A stretch of DNA of 64,000 nucleotides, from positions 1,364,001-1,428,000 of the forward strand of contig NC_014532.2 in NCBI RefSeq assembly GCF_000196875.2. Direction: 5' to 3'. The notes beneath the pieces are model-generated. The model saw only the letters and a list, made by a program, of their open reading frames with translations, made no database searches and was not told the DNA's origin. How positions within the stretch are numbered: the stretch's first letter is position 1; the number at the start of each line of letters is the position of its first letter. This document shows positions 18,027 to 27,319 of this stretch, piece by piece. Both the position numbers and the translations under genes were made by a program. The stretch comes from Halomonas elongata DSM 2581 (GTDB taxonomy: Bacteria; Pseudomonadota; Gammaproteobacteria; Pseudomonadales; Halomonadaceae).

Positions 18027-20663
18027 ATGGGCAAGTCACTGGTCATCGTCGAGTCGCCTGCCAAGGCCAAGACGATCAACAAGTATCTCGGCAACGAGTA
18101 CATCGTGAAGTCGAGCGTGGGACACATTCGTGACCTGCCGACCAGCGGCTCGGGCAAGGCGGCCTCCGATCCCAAGGAACGCGCCCGTCAGGCGGCAGCA
18201 ACACGCAAGATGTCCGCCGAGGAAAAGGCCGAGTATCGCAAGCGCAAGGCTCACGACCAGCTCATCCGGCGCATGGGCATCGATCCCGACCATGGTTGGG
18301 AGGCCGAGTATGTGGTCCTGCCCGGCAAGGAAAAGGTGGTCGCCGAGCTGAAGAAGCTGGCCGACAAGGCCGATAACGTCTATCTCGCCACCGATCTGGA
18401 CCGCGAGGGGGAAGCCATTGCCTGGCACCTTCGCGAGACCATCGGCGGCGACGAGTCGCGCTATCGCCGGGTAGTGTTCAACGAGATCACCAAGAACGCC
18501 ATCCAGGAAGCCTTCGAGGACCCCGGCCAGTTGAACATGCCGCGGGTGGAGGCTCAGCAGGCGCGGCGTTTTCTCGATCGGGTGGTCGGCTTCATGCTCT
18601 CGCCGTTGCTGTGGGCCAAGATCGCCCGTGGACTCTCCGCCGGTCGCGTACAGTCGGTGGCGATGCGCCTGATCGTCGAGCGCGAGCGCGAGATCCGGGC
18701 CTTCGTGCCCGAGGAGTTCTGGGACGTTCACGCCGACCTGTCGCCGCGTGATGGCAACGGGGAAACGGTGCGTTTCGAGCTGGCGCGCCAGGATGGCAAG
18801 ACCTTCCGGCCGACCAGCGAGACCGAAACCCTGGAGCGCATCGCCGCCCTGCGCGAGGCGAACCTGGTCATCACCAGTCGTGAGGACAAGCCGACCCGCT
18901 CCCGGCCGAACGCGCCCTTCATCACCTCGACCCTGCAACAGGCCGCCAGCGGCCGGCTGGGCTTCTCGGTGAAGAAGACCATGACGCTGGCCCAGCGTCT
19001 CTACGAGGCCGGTTACATCACCTACATGCGTACCGATTCCACCAACCTCTCGCAGGAGGCGGTGGCCGGCGCGCGTGACTATATCGGTGAGGCATACGGC
19101 AAGCCTTATCTGCCCGAAACGCCCAATCGTTACACCAGCAAGGAAGGTGCCCAGGAGGCCCACGAAGCCATCCGGCCTTCCGATGTGACACGTCGGGCCG
19201 GCGACCTCGCCGGCATGGAACGCGACGCCGAGCGTCTCTACGAGTTGATCTGGCGCCAGTTCGTGGCCTGCCAGATGACGCCGGCCGAGTATCTGTCCAC
19301 CACCCTGACGGTGGAGGCCTCTGGCTATGAGCTCAGGGCCAAGGGGCGCGTGCTGAAGTTCGACGGTTACACCCGGGTCATGGCGCCCATGGGGCGCAAG
19401 GACGAGGACCAGTCGCTGCCGGACCTTGCCGAGGGCACCGCCCTGACGCTCGAGGCGCTGGATCCGCAGCAGCACTTCACCAAGCCGCCGGCGCGCTACA
19501 CCGAAGCCAGCCTGGTCAAGGAGCTCGAGAAGAAGGGCATCGGCCGGCCTTCCACCTATGCGTCCATCATCTCGACCATCCAGGATCGGGGTTATGTGCG
19601 TCTCGAGAATCGGCGCTTCTATGCCGAGAAGCTGGGTGACATCGTCACCGAGCGGCTCAAGGAGTCCTTCCCCGACCTGATGGACTACTCCTTCACCGCG
19701 CGCATGGAGGACAGCCTCGACGAGGTGGCCGAGGGTCAGCGTCGCTGGCGCGAGCTGCTCGATGCCTTCTACGCCGAGTTCCGCGAGGAGCTCAAGGTGG
19801 CCGAGAGCGAGGAGGGCATGCGGCCCAACCAGCCGGTGCCCACCGATATCGAGTGCCCCACCTGTGGGCGCGAGATGCAGATTCGCACCGCCTCGACGGG
19901 AGTCTTCCTCGGCTGCAGCGGCTACAACCTGCCGCCCAAGGAGCGTTGCAAGACCACCATGGACCTGCTGCCCGGCGATGAGGCCGTGGCCGCCGACGCC
20001 GGCGAAGAGGCCGAGACCGACGCACTGCGTGCCAAGCACCGCTGCCCGAAGTGCGGCACTGCCATGGACAGCTACCTGATCGACGAGCAGCGCAAGTTGC
20101 ACATCTGCGGCAACAGTCCTGACTGCGATGGCCACGAGGTCGAAGAAGGCCGGTTCCGCATCAAGGGCTATGACGGACCGACCATCGAGTGCGACAAGTG
20201 CGGCAGCGAAATGCAGCTCAAGTCCGGGCGTTTCGGCAAGTACTTCGGTTGTACCAACGACACCTGCAAGAACACCCGCAAGCTGCTCCGCAACGGGGAG
20301 GTGGCGCCACCCAAGATGGATCCCATCCCCATGCCGGAACTGGCCTGTCAGAAGGTCGAGGACCATTACGTGCTGCGCGATGGCGCCAGCGGGCTCTTCC
20401 TGGCGGCCAGCAAGTTTCCCAAGAATCGCGAGACGCGTCCGCCCCTGGTCGTCGAGCTCCAGGCCCATGCCGATGAGCTGCCCGAGAAATATCGTTACCT
20501 GCTCGATGCGCCGAGTGCGGACCCTGACGGACGTCCGGCCCAGATCCGTTTCTCGCGCAAGACCAAGGAACAGTTCGTGATGACCGATGACAACGGCAAG
20601 GCAACCGGCTGGAAGGCCACTTTCGCCGATGGCCGTTGGCAGGTGGAGGACAAGCGCAAGTGA
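18027..20663 (+). CDS. topA: DNA topoisomerase I (TopA)
   Basis: Type IA enzyme that relaxes negative supercoils. The TOPRIM domain begins at once ([20 protein letters not shown], then [17 protein letters not shown]). The active-site Tyr is about residue 333 in [13 protein letters not shown]. Three C-terminal Cys4 zinc ribbons are visible ([24 protein letters not shown]). Length 878 is normal. I chose ATG 18027 because the TOPRIM strand starts directly after it; an upstream ATG at 17964 would add 21 unlikely residues. About 185 bp upstream carry no gene. The stop overlaps the next gene by GTGA. Confidence 0.97.
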   Translation: MGKSLVIVESPAKAKTINKYLGNEYIVKSSVGHIRDLPTSGSGKAASDPKERARQAAATRKMSAEEKAEYRKRKAHDQLIRRMGIDPDHGWEAEYVVLPGKEKVVAELKKLADKADNVYLATDLDREGEAIAWHLRETIGGDESRYRRVVFNEITKNAIQEAFEDPGQLNMPRVEAQQARRFLDRVVGFMLSPLLWAKIARGLSAGRVQSVAMRLIVEREREIRAFVPEEFWDVHADLSPRDGNGETVRFELARQDGKTFRPTSETETLERIAALREANLVITSREDKPTRSRPNAPFITSTLQQAASGRLGFSVKKTMTLAQRLYEAGYITYMRTDSTNLSQEAVAGARDYIGEAYGKPYLPETPNRYTSKEGAQEAHEAIRPSDVTRRAGDLAGMERDAERLYELIWRQFVACQMTPAEYLSTTLTVEASGYELRAKGRVLKFDGYTRVMAPMGRKDEDQSLPDLAEGTALTLEALDPQQHFTKPPARYTEASLVKELEKKGIGRPSTYASIISTIQDRGYVRLENRRFYAEKLGDIVTERLKESFPDLMDYSFTARMEDSLDEVAEGQRRWRELLDAFYAEFREELKVAESEEGMRPNQPVPTDIECPTCGREMQIRTASTGVFLGCSGYNLPPKERCKTTMDLLPGDEAVAADAGEEAETDALRAKHRCPKCGTAMDSYLIDEQRKLHICGNSPDCDGHEVEEGRFRIKGYDGPTIECDKCGSEMQLKSGRFGKYFGCTNDTCKNTRKLLRNGEVAPPKMDPIPMPELACQKVEDHYVLRDGASGLFLAASKFPKNRETRPPLVVELQAHADELPEKYRYLLDAPSADPDGRPAQIRFSRKTKEQFVMTDDNGKATGWKATFADGRWQVEDKRK

Positions 20664-21133
20664 CACCCCGCGCACGAACCAATCAGTTGCTCTATCAGGC
20701 CGAGCTGTTGCTCGCCGTCGCGCCGGGGGATGACGAGCACGCCGAGGCGCGGCGCATGGCGGCCGAGGAAGGCGCCCTGGCGCTGCTCGAGCTGGCCCTG
20801 GCATCGCTGGTGCAGGAGCTCACCGAGTTGACCGAACACGCCTTGCCGGCGGACGGCGACTGGCGCCGGCTGCTGTTGTCCGATGAGGTGCGACTGGCCG
20901 AGCTCGAACGGCTGCGCGGTCTGGCCGAGCGCCCCGATAGCTGGCTGGCCCGCCTGCTGGTGAGGATCGAGGCGTTGCGCTCCAGCGACGGCGTGGCCCG
21001 CCGCTCGGGCGGGGCGGCCCAGGGGCTGATCGCCGTTGGCGGTGCCGACGACCTGGGTGCGGAACTGTTCGACTGCCTGCGTGAAGCCAAGCGCGAGATC
21101 GGCGCCCTGCGGCAGACCAATGAAGAATGGTAG
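20660..21133 (+). CDS. DUF6586-type hypothetical protein
   Basis: A 157-residue, mostly helical, Ala/Leu/Glu-rich soluble protein starting at GTG 20660, overlapping the topA stop. A similar small protein follows topA in Pseudomonas and, from memory, is labelled DUF6586. There is no signal peptide, membrane segment or catalytic motif. Function unknown; tight coupling with topA is the only clue. Confidence 0.75.
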   Translation: MTPRARTNQLLYQAELLLAVAPGDDEHAEARRMAAEEGALALLELALASLVQELTELTEHALPADGDWRRLLLSDEVRLAELERLRGLAERPDSWLARLLVRIEALRSSDGVARRSGGAAQGLIAVGGADDLGAELFDCLREAKREIGALRQTNEEW

Positions 21134-21198
21134 CGTGCCGGTGACATGATCCGGGTGTCGCTACATGGCGACACTGCTGCTTCATCGGCGGCGTTGAA

Positions 21199-21227
21199 CT
21201 GACACCCGAGACCAGGTGCGGTATAAA
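21199..21227 (+). promoter_or_regulatory. Predicted sigma-70 promoter for the L,D-transpeptidase gene
   Basis: CTGACA at 21199-21204 and TATAAA at 21222-21227 are separated by 17 bp, 46 bp before the start codon. Confidence 0.55.
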
Positions 21228-21273
21228 CGTCGTCGATTTCATCGCCTCTTCCATCGTCGACGAGTTCCCCTAC

Positions 21274-21918
21274 ATGACATTGCTTTCTCGCCGCCGCTTC
21301 GGTTCGTTGTTCGCGGGCCTTTGCCTGGCTCTGCTGATGCCTTCCCTGTCCCACGCCGGCCTGATGGAGGCCATCCAGACGCGTGACGAGTCGATGGACG
21401 AACTCCTCACGCATGCCGGTCAGCCGCGTTACAGCAATGAAGTCTGGATACTCATCGACAATGAGGCGGCCAGCCTGAGTCTCTATCGCGGCAATACGCT
21501 GCTGAAGTATTTCTCGCCGATCTCGCTGGGCCGGGGCGGGGCCGAGCCTCAGCGCCAGCGCGGTGGCCGGGTGACGCCGTTGGGCGAGTTTCGTGTCACG
21601 CGCTTCAATTTCGACAGCAAGTTCCACACCTTCGTCGGCCTGAATTATCCGACGCCCACCCATGCGCGCATGGCGTTGCAGTCCGGTATCTACAGCCAGC
21701 GAGACTATGACGACTATTTCGCTTATTATCGGCGGCACGGCAATCCGCCCCAGGATACGGTGCTGGGAGGATACATCGGTATCCACGGCGTCGGGGTGGC
21801 GGATCCGGAGATCCATCGTCGCTTTCATTGGACGGATGGTTGTGTCGCCGTGACGGATGGGCAAATCGATACCCTGTCGTCGATGATCGACATTGGCACG
21901 CGGGTCGTCATCCGCTAG
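21274..21918 (+). CDS. L,D-transpeptidase family protein (secreted)
   Basis: A 214-residue exported protein. The signal peptide ends at SHA-GLM. The YkuD catalytic region is visible as GGYIGIHGVGVAD and FHWTDGCVAVTD, giving the His and Cys of the active site. The canonical S/T-x-G-C is here T-D-G-C. Related proteins of this size form 3-3 cross-links or process peptidoglycan; which reaction applies here cannot be told. It has its own promoter and stands alone between the topA pair and lpp. Confidence 0.88.
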   Translation: MTLLSRRRFGSLFAGLCLALLMPSLSHAGLMEAIQTRDESMDELLTHAGQPRYSNEVWILIDNEAASLSLYRGNTLLKYFSPISLGRGGAEPQRQRGGRVTPLGEFRVTRFNFDSKFHTFVGLNYPTPTHARMALQSGIYSQRDYDDYFAYYRRHGNPPQDTVLGGYIGIHGVGVADPEIHRRFHWTDGCVAVTDGQIDTLSSMIDIGTRVVIR

Positions 21919-21979
21919 GCTTTACATGCGCTAGGGACGTTCTCGTCGAGAAGCGGACGCCAGGGATTTTGAACAGCGT

Positions 21980-22007
21980 TTGACTTCTGCGATGTGCAAC
22001 GTAATGT
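21980..22007 (+). promoter_or_regulatory. Predicted strong promoter of lpp
   Basis: TTGACT (21980-21985), a 16-bp spacer and TAATGT (22002-22007). The predicted transcript start near 22014 gives a leader of about 100 nt. Confidence 0.65.
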
Positions 22008-22016
22008 TGCTAAGAG

Positions 22017-22074
22017 AGTACTGAAAACAGTACTTTCATAAAGTCCCGCTTTGCGGGGGCCTGTTTCGGCAGGC
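22017..22074 (+). other. Three consecutive hairpins in the lpp 5' leader
   Basis: AGTACTG-AAAA-CAGTACT (22017-22034), CCCGC-TTT-GCGGG (22045-22057) and GCCTG-N6-CAGGC (22059-22074). The first would lie at the very 5' end of the mRNA, a position known to protect transcripts from decay. The ribosome-binding site AAGGAGA lies downstream and stays free. Confidence 0.6.
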
Positions 22075-22114
22075 ATTGCCAATGCAGTTCCAAGGAAGAT
22101 CCAAGGAGAACATT

Positions 22115-22378
22115 ATGACCCTCAAGACGACTCTGAAGCTGACCGCCGCTGCCGCTTCCCTGGCCGTTCTGGCTGGCTGTGCTTCTTCCAGCGCTCTGGA
22201 AGACGTGCGTACCACTGCCGAGTCCGCCCAGGCCGATGCCGCTGAGGCTCGCAGCATCGCGACCCAGGCTCAGAACACCGCCAACCAGGCGCAGCGTGAC
22301 GCTCAGAAGGCTCTGCAGATGTCTCAGCAGAACCGTGAAGAGATGAACCGCATGTTCGAGCGTTCCATGCGCAAGTGA
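22115..22378 (+). CDS. lpp: Murein lipoprotein, Lpp/OprI type
   Basis: An 87-residue lipoprotein. The signal peptide ends in the lipobox VLAGC. The mature part is an Ala/Gln-rich helix with heptad spacing (AESAQADAAEARSIATQAQN), as in trimeric coiled-coil OprI/Lpp. It ends in RSMRK; a C-terminal Lys is the residue that L,D-transpeptidases link to peptidoglycan in E. coli Lpp. ATG 22115 follows AAGGAGA. A convergent L,D-transpeptidase gene lies next to it. Confidence 0.92.
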   Translation: MTLKTTLKLTAAAASLAVLAGCASSSALEDVRTTAESAQADAAEARSIATQAQNTANQAQRDAQKALQMSQQNREEMNRMFERSMRK

Positions 22379-22385
22379 TCGTGCT

Positions 22386-22449
22386 CCGCCGCCCTGGGCG
22401 GCGGTTGTTACGATAGACAAGGGCCCCGCCATTCGGCGGGGCCCTTGTC
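22386..22449. terminator. Double terminator between lpp and the convergent L,D-transpeptidase
   Basis: First stem CCGCCGCC / GGCGGCGG at 22386-22404, followed by TTGTTA. Second stem is a perfect 15-bp GACAAGGGCCCCGCC (22416-22430) with its complement at 22435-22449 and loop ATTC; it can serve both strands. Confidence 0.85.
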
Positions 22450-22504
22450 GTATGTGACATCGTCTGCGCCACCGCCGGCACCCTGCCGGCGGTGGCGGTC
22501 GGCA

Positions 22505-23575
22505 TCAGCCGTCGAGAGCGAGGCGATCCATGAGCCCTGGTTGGGCGGTGGCCAGTTCCAGGTGGTCGTAGAGCGACTTGGGCTCGGGGGCAGGCTCCTC
22601 GGGCTCTTCGGAGGCTTTCAGGGCCACCGGCATGCCGCTGGGGACTTCCACGACCTCACGCAGCCGCCCGTAATCGATCGGGTAGTCATGGGAGTCGATA
22701 CTGGCCTCGACCTGCGAGAGCGCTTCAGTGACGCGCTGGATGGTCGTGCCCTGTTTCTCGTCCAGATAGGGGTAGGCCTGGACGTAGAGAGTGCCGTCGG
22801 ACCAGCCGAGCTTGAAGCTGTCGTTGATGATGCGCACCTGGGTACCTACCGAGATCTGGTCGAACAGGGCTTCTGCATCGTCTGGCAGCATCCTCACGCA
22901 GCCGTGAGACACGCGCATGCCCACACCCTCCGGCTTGTTGGTGCCATGGATCAGGTAGCCGGGAATGCCGAGGCGCATCTTGCGGGTGCCCAACGGATTG
23001 TTGGGGCCGGCGGGGACCACGCTTGGCAGGGGGTCGCCGGCGGCGGCGTGTTCCTGGCGAATGGACTCGGGTGGGTACCAGGCCGGGTTCTTGACCATTT
23101 GGGTAATGGTTGTGTTACCCAGCGGCGTTTCCCAATCCTGACGGCCGACACCGAGTGGATATGTCTGGACGGTGCGCGGCTCACCGTCCTTGGCCGGGGG
23201 ATAGTAGTAGAGACGCATTTCGGCGACGTTGATCACGATGCCCTTACGTGGCACGTCGGGGAGAATGAACTCACCGGGAATCTTGACCTCCGTTCCTTCG
23301 CCGGGATACCAGACGCTGACGCCGGGGTTGGCGCGTACCATGGCCCGGTAGCCGATGCGGTGCTCGTGGCCGATGTCGATCAGGGTGTCTTTCTCGTCGG
23401 CCTTGACGGTGGTGACCTCGCCGATCAGGTCGCCCTTCTCGGGAAGTCGGTAATGCCCCGGAGGCAGGTCGCCGTCGGCGGCCTGGAGAGGCGCGGCGAG
23501 CGCGCCGGCCAGGCCCAGGGCCATGGCGAGGCGGGTGCTGTACCCGAAAAGGGAAGTGCGTGTCATCTCTGTCAT
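22505..23575 (-). CDS. L,D-transpeptidase, ErfK/YbiS type with LysM-like N-terminus
   Basis: Periplasmic enzyme of about 356 residues. The signal peptide ends near PLQA-ADG. A LysM-like segment follows (GHEHRIGYRAMVRANPGVSV), then the YkuD catalytic domain with GYLIHGTNKP and the active-site MRVSHGCVRMLPDD. This is the architecture of E. coli ErfK/YbiS enzymes that attach Braun lipoprotein to peptidoglycan. The neighbouring Lpp with a C-terminal Lys fits that role. ATG 23575 and ATG 23566 are both plausible starts; a longer reading to 23695 would precede the signal peptide and is unlikely. mfd lies upstream on the same strand. Confidence 0.9.
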   Translation of the reverse strand: MTEMTRTSLFGYSTRLAMALGLAGALAAPLQAADGDLPPGHYRLPEKGDLIGEVTTVKADEKDTLIDIGHEHRIGYRAMVRANPGVSVWYPGEGTEVKIPGEFILPDVPRKGIVINVAEMRLYYYPPAKDGEPRTVQTYPLGVGRQDWETPLGNTTITQMVKNPAWYPPESIRQEHAAAGDPLPSVVPAGPNNPLGTRKMRLGIPGYLIHGTNKPEGVGMRVSHGCVRMLPDDAEALFDQISVGTQVRIINDSFKLGWSDGTLYVQAYPYLDEKQGTTIQRVTEALSQVEASIDSHDYPIDYGRLREVVEVPSGMPVALKASEEPEEPAPEPKSLYDHLELATAQPGLMDRLALDG

Positions 23576-23691
23576 CGTCTCTGATTGCCGTTCATTCGGG
23601 GCTATGGCCTCGTCCCTGGGCCAAGGGCCTGAGTATTGGAGTGATCTGCCGGGGGAGAGTTCGCTGTCCGGCGTCGGGTGACCGGCGGGAT

Positions 23692-26600
23692 TCATGCCGC
23701 CTCGGCCTTGCGATTGAGTGAATCCAGGAGTCGCTCGACGAAGTCGAAGCGCGATGTCTCGTCCTCCAGGTTCGCCGTGAAGCGCAGTGTGTCGGCGCCT
23801 TCGAGCCTATAGGTCTGTGGATCGTGCTGGATCAGTTCTACCAGGATCAAGGGGTCGACCCGGGTATGGCCGGAGAATATCACTCGGCCCCGCTCGGCGC
23901 CGGCCTCGAGCCGGGTGATACCCAGCCGTTCGGCCCGCTGGCGTAGTCGGGTCTGGCGCAGCAGGGTCTTGACCGGTGCCGGGAGCAGACCGAAGCGGTC
24001 GATCATCTCGACCTGAAGCTCCTTGAGCTCGGCCTCGGTCTCGGCGTTGCTGATGCGCTTGTACATGACCAGGCGTTGCTGGATGTCCCGGAGATAGTCG
24101 TCGGGGATCAGCGCCGGCAGATTGAGGCTGACCTCGACACCCTCGTCCAGGGGAGCCTCGATATTGGGCGTCTTGCCGTCGCGTATCGCCTTCACCGCAC
24201 GATCCAGCATCTGCATGTAGAGACTGTAGCCCAGAGCCTCCATCTGGCCGCTCTGCTCGTCGCCGAGCAGTTCGCCGGCGCCGCGGATTTCCATGTCGTG
24301 GCTGGCCAGGGTGAAGCCGGCGCCCAGGTCTTCGGACTGGGCGATCGCCTCGAGGCGCTTGGTGGCATCGCGGGTCATTGCCCGAGGTGGCGGGGTGAGC
24401 AGGTAGGCATAGGCCTGGTGGTGGCTGCGGCCCACGCGGCCGCGCAACTGGTGGAGCTGGGCCAGGCCGAACTTGTCGGCGCGCTGAATGACGATGGTGT
24501 TGGCACTGGGCACGTCGATACCGGTCTCGATGATGGTCGAGCAGACCAGCACGTTGAAGCGCTTGTGGTAGAAGTCGGACATCACCCGCTCCAGCGAGCG
24601 CTCCGGCAACTGGCCGTGGGCCACGCCGACCCGGGCGTCGGGCACCAGTTCGCGCACGGTCTCGGCGGCCGTCTCGATGGTCTTGACCTCATTGTGCAGG
24701 AAGTAGACCTGCCCGCCGCGCAGAATCTCGCGCAGGATCGCCTCCTTGATCACCGATTCGTCGCGCTGCTGGACGAAGGTCTTCACCGAAAGGCGGCGCG
24801 CCGGCGGGGTGGCGATGATGGAGAGGTCGCGGATGCCGCTCATGGCCATGTTGAGCGTGCGCGGAATGGGCGTGGCGGTCAGCGTCAGGATGTCCACCTC
24901 GGCGCGCAGCTGCTTGAGGCGCTCCTTCTGGGCGACGCCGAAGCGGTGTTCCTCGTCGATGATCAGAAGGCCCATGTTGGCGAAGCGCATCGACTTGGAG
25001 AGCAGCTTGTGGGTGCCGATGACGATGTCGGCACGGCCGTCCTCGATGCGCTGCATGGCGGCGCTCTGTCCCTGGCCGCTGGTGAACCGCGAGACGAGCT
25101 CGATATTGACCGCGGTATCGGCGAAGCGGTCGCGGAAGTTCTCGTAGTGCTGGCGGGCCAGCAGGGTGGTGGGTACCAGCACCACGACCTGGCGTCCGGA
25201 GTGCACGGCCAGGAAGGCGGCGCGCATGGCTACCTCGGTCTTGCCGAAGCCCACATCGCCGCATACCACGCGGTCCATGGGGCGCGGTGCCGTCATGTCG
25301 GCCAGCACCGACTGAATGGCGACGCGCTGGTCGGGGGTTTCCTCGAACGGGAAGCTGGCGGCGAAACGGGCGTATTCGGCGTCCGGCATCTGACAGGCGA
25401 AGCCCTCGCGGGCCTCGCGCCGCGCATAGATGTCGAGCAGCTCGGCAGCGGTGTCGCGGATCTTCTCGGCCGCCTTCTTCTTGGCCTTGTCCCACTGTTC
25501 GGAACCCAGGCGATGCAGCGGGGCCAGCTCGTCGTCGGCACCGGCATAGCGGGAGATCAGGTGCAGGCTGTCCACCGGCACATAGAGCTTGGCGCCGTCG
25601 GCGTATTCCAGGGCGACGAATTCGGCGGCCTGGCCACCCGTTTCCAGGGTTTCCAGTCCCAGATAACGGCCCACGCCGTGGGCCTGGTGGACCACGGGGG
25701 CGCCCGGGCGCAGTTCGGAAAGATGGCGGATGGCCAGTTCGTCGTCGTCGGTGGCCTTTTCCCGGCGGCGGCTCTGGCGGACGACCTCGCCGAACAGCTC
25801 GGTTTCGCTGATCACCGCCAGGTTCGGTGACTCGAGCCACAGGCCGGCGTCGATGGTGCCCTCGGTGATGGCCAGGCGCGGCTTGCCGTCGAGAAAGGCG
25901 GAGAAGTCATCGACGTGGGGCAGGTCGAGGTGGAGGGGCGCCAGGATCTCTTCCAGGGCTTCGCGGCGTCCTCGCGATTCGGCGACGAACAGTACCCGGG
26001 TGGCGTGATCCTCGAGAAAGTGGGAGAGGGCGGCGAGCGGCTCCTTGCTGCGGGCGTTGATCGTTACTTCCGGAACACTGCGCACTGCCGGCGTGAGGGC
26101 GTGAGGATGCGCCGTGTCGTCGGTGAGCTCGACCCGTGGGTAGCGCTTGATGGCGGAGAAGACTTCGGGAACCGGCACGAAGGCGCGATGGGGCGGCAGC
26201 AGGGGGCGCGTGGGGTCGACGCCGAGGTTCTCATAGCGGCTCTCGATGGCCGCCCAGTGATGCTCGGCCGCCTCGAAGACGCCCGGTGTGAGGGCCACCC
26301 GGGTGGTGTCGGCAAGGTGATCGAACAGCGTCGCCGTCTCCTCGAAGAACAGCGGCAGGTATTGTTCCAGGCCGGGTGAAGGAATGCCCTTCAACGCATC
26401 CATGTACAGGGGGCACTGACGGGGATCGACGTCGAACAGGGTCTCGAAGCCTTCGCGGAAGCAGGCAATGGCGTCACGCGACAGGGAATACTCGTGGGCC
26501 GGCAGCAGGTCGAGACGTTCCACCTTGTCCTGGCTGCGTTGGGTGTCCGGGTCGAAACGGCGCAGGGTGTCGATTTCGTCGTCGAACAGGTCGATGCGCA

Positions 26601-27138
26601 CGGGCATCTCGCTGCCCATGGGGTAGAGATCGATGAGCGCGCCACGCAAGGCGTACTCGCCGGGTTCGTAGACGGTCTCGACGGCCCGGTAACCGGCGCG
26701 CGACAGACGTTCGCGAAAGCCCTCGCGGTCCAGCGTCGTACCGACCTCCAGCGTCATCACGCGTCCGGCGATGTAGTCGACGGGGGACAGGCGCTGCATC
26801 AGGGTGTTGACCGGCACCAGCACGATGCCGTGCTCGCCGTCCTGGAGGCGACGCAAGGTGCGCAGGCGGGACGAGACGATGTCCTGGTGGGGCGAGAAGC
26901 TATCGTAGGGCAGCGTTTCCCAGTCGGGGAAGGGCAGCACCGGAAGGCGCGAGTAGAAGGCCAGATCGCCTTCCAGGCGCTGGGCGGCGGCCGTGTCGGC
27001 GGTGATGACCAGCAGCGGGGCATCCTCGGCCAGATGCGCCAGCGCCAGTGCCGTGGCACTGCCGGGCGGAGTCTGCCAGTAGAGGGTGTCACGCAGCCCC
27101 TGCGGACGCTGGGGGTCGAGTGGCGAGAAAGTCGGCAT
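23692..27138 (-). CDS. mfd: Transcription-repair coupling factor Mfd
   Basis: SF2 translocase that removes stalled RNA polymerase and recruits UvrA; 1148 residues, normal length. The UvrB-homology region at the N-terminus (LPFPDWETLPYDSFSPHQD), the RNA-polymerase-interaction domain (LRPGAPVVHQAHGVGRYLGL), and helicase motifs GDVGFGKTEVAMRAAF, DEEHRFGV, LTATPIPRTL and GRVGRSHHQAYAYLL are all intact. Divergent from gap. Confidence 0.97.
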   Translation of the reverse strand: MPTFSPLDPQRPQGLRDTLYWQTPPGSATALALAHLAEDAPLLVITADTAAAQRLEGDLAFYSRLPVLPFPDWETLPYDSFSPHQDIVSSRLRTLRRLQDGEHGIVLVPVNTLMQRLSPVDYIAGRVMTLEVGTTLDREGFRERLSRAGYRAVETVYEPGEYALRGALIDLYPMGSEMPVRIDLFDDEIDTLRRFDPDTQRSQDKVERLDLLPAHEYSLSRDAIACFREGFETLFDVDPRQCPLYMDALKGIPSPGLEQYLPLFFEETATLFDHLADTTRVALTPGVFEAAEHHWAAIESRYENLGVDPTRPLLPPHRAFVPVPEVFSAIKRYPRVELTDDTAHPHALTPAVRSVPEVTINARSKEPLAALSHFLEDHATRVLFVAESRGRREALEEILAPLHLDLPHVDDFSAFLDGKPRLAITEGTIDAGLWLESPNLAVISETELFGEVVRQSRRREKATDDDELAIRHLSELRPGAPVVHQAHGVGRYLGLETLETGGQAAEFVALEYADGAKLYVPVDSLHLISRYAGADDELAPLHRLGSEQWDKAKKKAAEKIRDTAAELLDIYARREAREGFACQMPDAEYARFAASFPFEETPDQRVAIQSVLADMTAPRPMDRVVCGDVGFGKTEVAMRAAFLAVHSGRQVVVLVPTTLLARQHYENFRDRFADTAVNIELVSRFTSGQGQSAAMQRIEDGRADIVIGTHKLLSKSMRFANMGLLIIDEEHRFGVAQKERLKQLRAEVDILTLTATPIPRTLNMAMSGIRDLSIIATPPARRLSVKTFVQQRDESVIKEAILREILRGGQVYFLHNEVKTIETAAETVRELVPDARVGVAHGQLPERSLERVMSDFYHKRFNVLVCSTIIETGIDVPSANTIVIQRADKFGLAQLHQLRGRVGRSHHQAYAYLLTPPPRAMTRDATKRLEAIAQSEDLGAGFTLASHDMEIRGAGELLGDEQSGQMEALGYSLYMQMLDRAVKAIRDGKTPNIEAPLDEGVEVSLNLPALIPDDYLRDIQQRLVMYKRISNAETEAELKELQVEMIDRFGLLPAPVKTLLRQTRLRQRAERLGITRLEAGAERGRVIFSGHTRVDPLILVELIQHDPQTYRLEGADTLRFTANLEDETSRFDFVERLLDSLNRKAEAA

Positions 27139-27218
27139 GGCGTCTTCGCGTCGTGTCGAATGGGATGACTGTGGGCATCATACCAGCCCCGCGTGTCATG
27201 TAGTGAGAAGCCGGTTGT

Positions 27219-27233
27219 TGTAATCCGTCTACA
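27219..27233. promoter_or_regulatory. Candidate HexR operator upstream of gap
   Basis: TGTAATCCGTCTACA has TGTA/TACA ends at the 15-bp spacing of the gammaproteobacterial HexR consensus (recalled as TGTARTNNNAYTACA) with one mismatch in the specified positions. It lies about 22 bp upstream of the predicted -35 of gap. The same 7-mer CCGGTTG abuts both sides as a direct repeat. Confidence 0.45.
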
Positions 27234-27254
27234 CCGGTTGCGACCATCCCGTGA

Positions 27255-27283
27255 TTGCCCTTCGGTGATCGGCTTCGGATAAT
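27255..27283 (+). promoter_or_regulatory. Predicted promoter of gap
   Basis: TTGCCC (27255-27260) and GATAAT (27278-27283) with a 17-bp spacer, 36 bp before the GTG start. Confidence 0.55.
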
Positions 27284-27319
27284 ACCGGCGAATCTCAACC
27301 CCCCACAGAGAGGCCTCAC

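Noticed and set aside
18036-20804. A 922-codon antisense frame opposite topA
   Set aside because: topA is unambiguous, and the antisense product is low-complexity with no recognisable motif or ribosome-binding site.
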